Shown one piece after another: positions 5,994-12,323 of a stretch of 13,593 bases of DNA. Position 1 is the first letter of the stretch. Each line of letters opens with the position of its first letter. Below the pieces are notes generated by a model. That model saw only the letters and a list, made by a program, of their open reading frames with translations, did no database searches and had not been told where the DNA came from. The translations under genes were made by a program, and so were the position numbers. This stretch comes from Clostridiaceae bacterium (GTDB lineage: Bacteria; Bacillota; Clostridia; DSM-8532): assembly GCA_025361665.1 (NCBI GenBank), contig JANYKF010000376.1, positions 1 to 13,593 of the forward strand, written 5' to 3'.

Positions 5994-7259
5994 ATGTGCA
6001 GTGAAAACTTATTGCCGGATTGTTCGTCGAAGAGCTGGAAGACATGGTTCCAGCGGAAAGAACTTGCTCCGGAATTTGAAAGGAAAGGCTCAGAAAACGA
6101 GGGCACCCTCGGAATCGTGTCCACCCGTTTTGAACAATACGGAAAATGGCTCTGCGATGTTCCGGCCATCCGGGGAGGCGACACCTACGATTTCAACGTG
6201 GAATACCGTACTGAAAACGTAGGACACGAATCGGTTTCCCTGCATGGCATGCTTACGTGGAAAAACAAGGAAGGCGTCCTGATCACCAGAGACTATGCCG
6301 ACAAGGCGATCGATCTTGAAAATGGGTGGAAATCATTGTCGAGGAAGCTGGATTCGCCGGAAAAGGCTGAGAGCCTGCTGGTCGAATTGGCCTTCAAATG
6401 GTCGGACAACGGGTCTGTGACCTGGCGGAATCCCTTGCTCCGCAAGGTTGAGCCCGTACCGCACAGGATCATCAAAGCCGCTTCGGCCTTCATAGATAAG
6501 AACGGCACGCTAGACTTCAGCCTGCGGCAGATGCTTGCCGCCATAGACAAGGCCGGCGCTGAAAAAGCCGATATCCTCTGCCTGGGTGAAACAGTTTATG
6601 ACTGGGGTGTCGACCTGCCGCTGGATCAGCGTGCGGTGACCATTCCCGGCCCACTCACGGAGATTCTGTCGGAACGGGCAAGAAGGCACAATATGAACAT
6701 CGTGCTGAGTCTCAATGAATCTGAAGGCGGCCTGTTCTGCAATACCGGCCTCCTCATCGACAGAAAGGGGGATATCGCCGGCAAATACAGGAAAATGCAG
6801 CTTCCGCTCTGCGAGGGGGAGGACGGCATCACGCCGGGGCGCGGCTACCCGGTCTTCGACACGGATTTCGGCCGCATCGGCATCCTGATCTGCTGGGATC
6901 ACGGTTTTCCGGAAGTGGCAAGGATCCTCGCCCGAAAAGGAGCGGAAATCCTTTTCCTGCCCACACTCTGGAATACTGAAATACTGGCCCCCGCAAGGGC
7001 GGTTGAAAATGGTGTGCATGTCGTCGTGTCGGCTCCCCGGTGGTCGAAGGTCCCCTGCAGGATTATCAGCCCCGAGGGTGAGATCATCGCGTCGGCCATG
7101 GGCGGCGAGTACAATGAAAACGGCCTCTGCACGGCAACCATCGACCTGGACAAGCGGTTCTACACATTCTGGACCTCTGTCGGCGCAGCCTTTGGCGAGG
7201 CGAAGAGCTGCTTCATGCAGGAACGCCGGAGCGATACGTTTGGTCCTTTATCGGAATGA
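5994..7259 (+). CDS. Carbon-nitrogen hydrolase (nitrilase superfamily) with an N-terminal beta-sandwich-like domain
   Basis: The protein has 421 residues; ATG 5994 has TGGAGG 7 bases upstream. Residues about 165-400 form the nitrilase fold with the Glu-Lys-Cys triad: Glu199 in CLGETVYDWG, Lys267 in KYRKMQLP, Cys300 in GILICWDHGFPE. These enzymes hydrolyse amides or nitriles, or transfer acyl groups, through a cysteine thioester. Residues about 35-155 are extra compared with common nitrilases (260-330 residues). They read like a jelly-roll or carbohydrate-binding-type module (YGKWLCDVPAIRGGDTYDF, then HGMLTWKN and VTWRNPLL). That fold call is my inference from the spacing of aromatic and strand-like stretches. 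It is the last gene of the rightward operon, and its final 12 bases overlap the oxidoreductase on the other strand. It has no signal peptide. Confidence 0.87.
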   Translation: MCSENLLPDCSSKSWKTWFQRKELAPEFERKGSENEGTLGIVSTRFEQYGKWLCDVPAIRGGDTYDFNVEYRTENVGHESVSLHGMLTWKNKEGVLITRDYADKAIDLENGWKSLSRKLDSPEKAESLLVELAFKWSDNGSVTWRNPLLRKVEPVPHRIIKAASAFIDKNGTLDFSLRQMLAAIDKAGAEKADILCLGETVYDWGVDLPLDQRAVTIPGPLTEILSERARRHNMNIVLSLNESEGGLFCNTGLLIDRKGDIAGKYRKMQLPLCEGEDGITPGRGYPVFDTDFGRIGILICWDHGFPEVARILARKGAEILFLPTLWNTEILAPARAVENGVHVVVSAPRWSKVPCRIISPEGEIIASAMGGEYNENGLCTATIDLDKRFYTFWTSVGAAFGEAKSCFMQERRSDTFGPLSE

Positions 7260-8321
7260 CCCGGACGAATCGGGCAGCGGGAAGTTGCCATCCGCCAGCC
7301 TGCATTCGCCGATGACCCTGAGAACTTCAAGCGTCTCTTCCACAGGGACAAAGGGAGGCTTGCCGAGGGCAAAATAATCATGACAGTAAGTGTAAAACTC
7401 TATAGGCTCATAAGCATCCAGGCGTATTTCAGCATGTATCCAGGGAATCGGATCGCGCATGTATTTCCTGTCCGGCGCAGCCGTTCCCGGGTTGATGGCC
7501 ATATCCGGAAGCTCCTCCACGGAGAAGTACGTCAGATCGAACCAACCGTATCCGTCTTCTTCGGGATGATACACAGCAGACCCCCGGGAACCGAGCAGGA
7601 CCCATTGAGGCAACCCGTCTGCCGCCGCTGCGAAGTTGATGTCGATGTCAAGGATGATGCCGTTTTGCGCCTTCATGAGAATCTTCACGACATCTTCGGC
7701 ATCACCGAGGCTTGCAATGCGCCTCATGTGGCAGGAGACAGATGCGGCCCTGCTGCCGGAGAGGTACAGCATGCAGTCGACTGCATGGGATCCGCCATTG
7801 TTCAGCGTTCCCCCGCCGTATCTGCGCAGCGCCTGCCAGTCGTTTCGGCGAACGTAGCTGAATCCGCCCGATTTGATCATGAAGACTTCACCCAGCAGCC
7901 CGCCGGCGATGATATCCCTGAGTGCCAGGGTCATCCTTTCCACGCGCATCGGCTGAAAGACCATGAGCTTCCTGCCGGTACGGCGCATCACGCCAATCAT
8001 TCCTTCCCCTTCGGCAAGACTGACAGCCATCGGTTTGTCGACAAATACGTCGATTCCCCTTTCCATCGCGGCAACAGCCTGTTCCGCGTGCAGGTGGGAT
8101 GGCGAGGCAATGACGGCCAGATCCGGCTTTTCAGCGTCAAACATCTTCAGCGGGTCATCATAGGTGCGAATTCGGAACTCCTTTTCCGTTTCCGCCCTTC
8201 TGTCCGGAAGGGGGTCTGCGGCCGCAGCCAGGTCGAACCCTCCGTGTCTGGCCAAAGCGGGCATATGATACTGCCACCCTATCCGGCCCACGCCAACCAT
8301 GACCGTTTTCAGTTTTTTCAT
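7248..8321 (-). CDS. Gfo/Idh/MocA family NAD(P)-dependent oxidoreductase
   Basis: The protein has 357 residues; ATG 8321 follows TCGGAGG with 5-base spacing. The Rossmann dinucleotide motif is GVGRIG (10-15), followed by AAAADP (33-37), IASPSHLHAEQA (71-82) and the family DKP motif (95-97, the usual EKP). The catalytic-domain motif GGGTLNNGGSHAVD (169-182) keeps the conserved His179 and Asp182. Members oxidise or reduce hydroxyl groups of sugars, inositols or sugar derivatives, and some act as GH109-type glycosidases; the substrate cannot be read here. It converges on the nitrilase gene with a 12-base overlap and no terminator between them. It is divergent from the GH42-like gene across 167 bases, so shared control from that gap is likely. 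Confidence 0.9.
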   Translation of the reverse strand: MKKLKTVMVGVGRIGWQYHMPALARHGGFDLAAAADPLPDRRAETEKEFRIRTYDDPLKMFDAEKPDLAVIASPSHLHAEQAVAAMERGIDVFVDKPMAVSLAEGEGMIGVMRRTGRKLMVFQPMRVERMTLALRDIIAGGLLGEVFMIKSGGFSYVRRNDWQALRRYGGGTLNNGGSHAVDCMLYLSGSRAASVSCHMRRIASLGDAEDVVKILMKAQNGIILDIDINFAAAADGLPQWVLLGSRGSAVYHPEEDGYGWFDLTYFSVEELPDMAINPGTAAPDRKYMRDPIPWIHAEIRLDAYEPIEFYTYCHDYFALGKPPFVPVEETLEVLRVIGECRLADGNFPLPDSSGSFR

Positions 8322-8373
8322 ATTGCCTCCGATGAAAATGATGAAATGCTGCCCGCGCCCACGCGCTTGTGTG

Positions 8374-8397
8374 CTAATGTCCTAATGTGCTGATGAA
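8374..8397. repeat. Octamer tandem repeat (CTAATGTS) upstream of the oxidoreductase
   Basis: CTAATGTC at 8374-8381 is followed without gap by CTAATGTG at 8382-8389 and a decayed third unit CTGATGAA at 8390-8397. It is placed about 50 to 75 bases upstream of the oxidoreductase start, where an operator or promoter element would lie. Function unknown. Confidence 0.6.
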
Positions 8398-8433
8398 GCC
8401 GTTCCCATTGATTGTCCCACATATCGGCCATTC

Positions 8434-8463
8434 CTGCCACGACAAAATATGCCACGATAAAAT
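8434..8463 (+). promoter_or_regulatory. Candidate promoter for the GH42-like gene, embedded in the 15-base repeats
   Basis: CTGCCA (8434-8439, 4 of 6 to TTGACA) and TAAAAT (8458-8463, 5 of 6 to TATAAT) are separated by 18 bases. The -35 falls in the first repeat unit and the -10 in the second. Transcription would begin near 8470, leaving a very short leader that still contains the site GGGCGGTGG at 8473-8481. Confidence 0.3.
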
Positions 8464-8464
8464 A
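8435..8464. repeat. Two tandem 15-base units, TGCCACGAYAAAATA
   Basis: Copy 1 is at 8435-8449 and copy 2 at 8450-8464. They are head-to-tail with 14 of 15 bases identical (C versus T at the ninth position). They lie 25 to 54 bases before the GH42-like start, so they may be tandem regulator sites or a recent duplication. Confidence 0.75.
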
Positions 8465-8488
8465 AGAGACAAGGGCGGTGGACGGCAC

Positions 8489-11400
8489 ATGGTGAAAAAA
8501 CACGACATCGAATATTCAACCGGCATCGAGCAGCCCCGTCTTACCTGGGTCAAGGATTTTTGCAATGGCCCCCTGAAGGCATTTTTCATGCCCGGAATCC
8601 TATTCGGGCGCGAGTTCATCGAACTTGCCCAGCGTATGGATATTGAATTCGAAACGGTGACCGTGGAGAAGAACTGGGACCTCAACAAGTGGGGCATCGG
8701 CGAGCACTACCATGTTCGCGGAGGAATAGGCGATTTCCGCGTCGCCTACATGAACCTTGAAGCGGCGATGACATCGGATGCATGGTACGATGTGCTGGTG
8801 CTGCCCTCAGTCAACGGATGGGGCTTCTTCGGGCAGAAGACGCTGGATGCGATTGAGGTACGTGTCGAAAAGGGGGCAGGCCTGGTCATTGTCAAGCCTT
8901 TCAAGGGAGTTGGAACCGGCGGCGTCGAGATCCTGGACAGGCTTTCGCCATTGGTGGCCCTGTTCAACGAAGGATTCGCCGCCAGCAAGTTCGGTGGGGA
9001 AGGATTCCCCGATGTCGCATTCGACAAGCTGATGAGCGGCGGATGGAATCCAAAACCTCACTACATCACCAACGGAATCCCCTTTGACGTATTCCCTTTC
9101 GATGAGATGGCCTTCTACCCTTACGCGGCAAACGGGGAAGTCATCATTGAATCGGCCGGCGGCATGCCGATTGGCGCGGTCAGGCAAGTCGGCCGCGGGC
9201 GGGTCGTGGCCTTCGGATGGTACCCCCGCGACATCCTGCCGCAGCATGCCATGTATCGCGGAGAAGAAAATACGTATGACACCCTCATCGATCATATGCC
9301 CGGTGCCCTGCACAGCCTGGGTTTCAACTACCTTGAATATTTCTACTCCTTGATTTACCGCAGCATGATATGGGCTGCCGGCAAGGAACCAGCCCAGTCA
9401 ATCATGTCGGCCGAATGCAGCGGGGACGGCATCAGCCTGGCTATGTCTGCTTCTCCTGCCGCTGAAGTCCACATGAGGGTGGAGGACGCATGGAGCAATA
9501 CCGTGCATGAATCGGCATTCCAGGGGCACTTGATGGCCCTTCCCCGATGGCTTGCACTTGGCGGACGGTTCCGCGCGGATCTCTTTCTGACGGAACAGGG
9601 GAAAATCTTCGACTGGCACACGGTCTCCTTCGGGTATCCGGAGGTGTCCGAAATCACGGGCATTTCATTCTCAAAAACGGTTGCACGGGTTGGAGACACG
9701 CTATGTGGCAAACTTTCGGTAAAAGGTGATTCCGGAGTCCTGGAGATTGGCGTGCTTGATGATTTCGGCCGGGTGCTGCATCGCCGTTGTCGGACTGTCA
9801 ATGAAAGTCCTTGCGTTGATTTCACATGGATTGTGGATGATGTCGCTTCGCTGCATGTTTTCCTGCGAGGCGAAATCATGGTGGACGGCCATCTGGTCTG
9901 CCGCAAGGACTCTGCTCATGTAGTCGTGACACCGGTCAAAAGAACGCTTGACGACATCGAGATCTTCATGAATTCGCACAACAGGGGCCAGGGCGACCTG
10001 TGGAATCTTGCCTTGAGGCGTTCGCTGGAATTGGGAATCACGGGCACTTTTCCGCATAGCCCGAAGGTGCTGGCGATGTCGGGAGCGGAAGGGCTGGGCA
10101 TTTACTGGTACTACCGCTTCCCCTATGTGGAGCGGAAGGAAGCCTATATCCGCTCAGGTGACAAAAAAGATCTGATCAGGGTTCCCTGCCTCAATGACGC
10201 GTCCTTCTGGCGCGGGATGGAAGCGAAGATGCTGCCGGAACTGGAACGCAACAGCATTTACGGACCTGTCTCCTATTATGCCAACGACGAGGGCTCACTC
10301 ACATGCTATACGAATGAGCTGGATCTGTGCTTCTGCCGGAGCTGCATGGACAGGATGCGTGCCTGGCTTGAAACCGCCTATCCCTCCCTGGAAGATTTGA
10401 ACGCAAGCTGGGGCACTTCCTTTTCCGATTGGGATCAAGTCACCCCGTACACTTTCGATGAGGCTGAAGCGGCGAGAGAATTCGCTTCATGGGGAGATCA
10501 CAGGCGGTTCATGGAACTCACGTTCACCGCTTCATATGAAAGAATAGCCCGTATCATCCGCGCCGTCGACCCCGACGGCATCATCCGGATGTCAGGATGC
10601 CAGGCGACCACTCCATATACCGGCTATGACTATTACCTGCTCCACAGGCACGTCGGCTATTTTGAAGCATACGGCAGCGGAAACCAGTTCGAGCTGCACC
10701 GTTCCTTCGCCCGGCCCGGCACCGTCATCGGCGCATGGCTGGGATACGGCGCCAAAGGCATGGTGGTCAGGCACAGCATGTGGGATGCCGTTTTCCATGG
10801 AGTCACGCTGATCAACATCTTCATAGAAGCCTGCATCCTGAACCCTGACTTCACATTCTTTTCCGGTGGCGCCGACATGGGCGTGGTAGCCAGGGAGCTG
10901 CGGCGCGAAGGAACCGGCAAACTTCTGCTGCATACGGCCGCAAGGGACAATCTTGGCATCGCCGTGCACTATTCGGTAGCATCCCACCACGGTGCCTATG
11001 CGCGCAAGGACTATCCTCGCTTCAACGCGTCAAGGCAGGGCTGGCTGGCAGTACTGGAAGGGGCGGGTTATCAGTATGACATGATAGCCACTCAGCAGAT
11101 TGAGGCCGGCGAATTGACCGAAAGAGATTTCAAGGTGCTGATCCTGCCATACTCCATTGCCCTGAGCACCGCGGAGACCGAGGCCGTGCTGTCATTCGCG
11201 GGCAGCGGAGGCATGGTCGTCGCGGACATGCAGACGGGGATCATGGACGAACACTGCAGGCTGCATGCGTCCGGCAGCCTGGACGTGCTGTTCGGCATAG
11301 AGCGATTCGGCCACAGGACAAGGCCTTTCAGCGGGGATGACTGCATCAAGCCCGTGGAAGGGTTCGGATACCCTGCCCTCAATGAAGAATTGCTGTTTGA

Positions 11401-12238
11401 GCAGGAAGTGACGTTTCCCGTCGCTGAGCCGGGTGTGCGCCTGACAAACGGCAAGGCGGCCTTCGTGGACGACTTCATGAGGAAGGTGCCGGTCATTGCG
11501 ATCAACTCATGCGGAAAAGGACTGGGCGTTTATCTGAACTGCGCGTTTGACGCGTTTGCGGGAAACCCGGCTGACAGCCTGTTTATCAAGGATACCATCG
11601 TCAAGCTGATGAGCATGGCGGGGGTTGAAAAGCCGGTTCGGCTTCAGACATTGCAGGGAGAAGACATCAGGAGCGGATACGAAACCACTTTGTACAGCGA
11701 CGGATCGGCCAGGTACGCGGCATTGCTGAGGGATTTGGGCACGGGCGGGAAAACGCTTTATGACGGACGCACCCGGGGTTCTGAATCTATTGAGCGTGAT
11801 ACCGGCTGCATCCTGCTGAAAATGCCCGTACCCGCCCATGTCTATGACGTCAGGCGAAAAATCTGCCTGGGTTTCACGGACAAAGTGGAAGTATCCGTTG
11901 CGGCAGGGGATTGCGGCATTTATTCAATGCTTCCCCATGCACTGGATGCGATATCCATCTCATGCCCGTCCACAGTGCGCCGCGGCGAAAAAATGCGGAT
12001 CGGCGTTTCGCTCTCCACAGGCAAGCCGGATGGTGAATACCGCAATGTTCTCAGCATCAACCTGTATAATCCCGATGGCGTGTTCCAGTGGATTTACTCG
12101 GAAAACGTCGCGGTGCCTGGCCATGAATGCATCAAGGAGTATCAGCTGCCATTCAATGAAGCGACCGGTTGCTGGAAGATTTCCGTAACCGATGCGGCGA
12201 CAGGCATTTCAAACCACAAGGCCTTCATAGTGGAATAA
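8489..12238 (+). CDS. Very large GH42-like glycoside hydrolase flanked by class I amidotransferase-like domains
   Basis: The protein has 1249 residues from ATG 8489, which follows GGGCGGTGG (8473-8481). An upstream ATG at 8387 is rejected because the extension merely translates intergenic repeats. The N-terminal 280 or so residues look like a ThuA or glutamine-amidotransferase-like alpha/beta domain (YDVLVLPSVNGWGFFGQ, GAGLVIVKPF). Then comes a beta-rich stretch, and at about 535-815 a GH-A barrel with the GH42-type block 'LCFCRSC...AWL...LNASWGTSFSDWD' (Cys614, 616, 619). The probable acid/base is Glu601 in YYANDEGS and a probable nucleophile is Glu726 in GYFEAYGSG. Residues about 818-960 resemble the GH42 trimerisation (GATase-like) domain (FKVLILPYSIALS, GGMVVADMQ). 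The end (about 1150-1249) is Ig-like or macroglobulin-like. GH42 enzymes are usually near 680 residues and cleave beta-galactosides; the exact specificity is unknown. It has no signal peptide, so it is probably cytoplasmic. Confidence 0.78.
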   Translation: MVKKHDIEYSTGIEQPRLTWVKDFCNGPLKAFFMPGILFGREFIELAQRMDIEFETVTVEKNWDLNKWGIGEHYHVRGGIGDFRVAYMNLEAAMTSDAWYDVLVLPSVNGWGFFGQKTLDAIEVRVEKGAGLVIVKPFKGVGTGGVEILDRLSPLVALFNEGFAASKFGGEGFPDVAFDKLMSGGWNPKPHYITNGIPFDVFPFDEMAFYPYAANGEVIIESAGGMPIGAVRQVGRGRVVAFGWYPRDILPQHAMYRGEENTYDTLIDHMPGALHSLGFNYLEYFYSLIYRSMIWAAGKEPAQSIMSAECSGDGISLAMSASPAAEVHMRVEDAWSNTVHESAFQGHLMALPRWLALGGRFRADLFLTEQGKIFDWHTVSFGYPEVSEITGISFSKTVARVGDTLCGKLSVKGDSGVLEIGVLDDFGRVLHRRCRTVNESPCVDFTWIVDDVASLHVFLRGEIMVDGHLVCRKDSAHVVVTPVKRTLDDIEIFMNSHNRGQGDLWNLALRRSLELGITGTFPHSPKVLAMSGAEGLGIYWYYRFPYVERKEAYIRSGDKKDLIRVPCLNDASFWRGMEAKMLPELERNSIYGPVSYYANDEGSLTCYTNELDLCFCRSCMDRMRAWLETAYPSLEDLNASWGTSFSDWDQVTPYTFDEAEAAREFASWGDHRRFMELTFTASYERIARIIRAVDPDGIIRMSGCQATTPYTGYDYYLLHRHVGYFEAYGSGNQFELHRSFARPGTVIGAWLGYGAKGMVVRHSMWDAVFHGVTLINIFIEACILNPDFTFFSGGADMGVVARELRREGTGKLLLHTAARDNLGIAVHYSVASHHGAYARKDYPRFNASRQGWLAVLEGAGYQYDMIATQQIEAGELTERDFKVLILPYSIALSTAETEAVLSFAGSGGMVVADMQTGIMDEHCRLHASGSLDVLFGIERFGHRTRPFSGDDCIKPVEGFGYPALNEELLFEQEVTFPVAEPGVRLTNGKAAFVDDFMRKVPVIAINSCGKGLGVYLNCAFDAFAGNPADSLFIKDTIVKLMSMAGVEKPVRLQTLQGEDIRSGYETTLYSDGSARYAALLRDLGTGGKTLYDGRTRGSESIERDTGCILLKMPVPAHVYDVRRKICLGFTDKVEVSVAAGDCGIYSMLPHALDAISISCPSTVRRGEKMRIGVSLSTGKPDGEYRNVLSINLYNPDGVFQWIYSENVAVPGHECIKEYQLPFNEATGCWKISVTDAATGISNHKAFIVE

Positions 12239-12255
12239 TGCCGGGATGCGGTTTG

Positions 12256-12305
12256 CAGCGATCCGTGGCGATCTTCAGCGATCTGCAGCTATCTGAAACG
12301 ATGAA
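12256..12305. repeat. 10-base-period tandem repeat (consensus ATCTKCAGCG)
   Basis: This lies in the 85-base gap before the propeller gene. Successive 10-base units begin at 12261, 12271, 12281, 12291 and 12301, each starting AT and most reading ATC, with AGCG or GGCG at their ends. GATC occurs at 12260, 12270 and 12280, exactly one helical turn apart. It ends just before the ribosome binding site of the next gene. Confidence 0.65.
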
Positions 12306-12323
12306 GGCGGAAAGGGGCATGGC

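Noticed and set aside
7380..8393. Open frame of 337 codons on the plus strand opposite the oxidoreductase
   Set aside because: It is the antisense shadow of a gene with complete Gfo/Idh/MocA motifs and itself has none.
8387..8488. Extending the GH42-like protein to ATG 8387
   Set aside because: The added 34 residues only translate the 15-base tandem repeat (giving CHDKICHDKI) and other gap sequence. No ribosome binding site precedes 8387, whereas GGGCGGTGG precedes ATG 8489.
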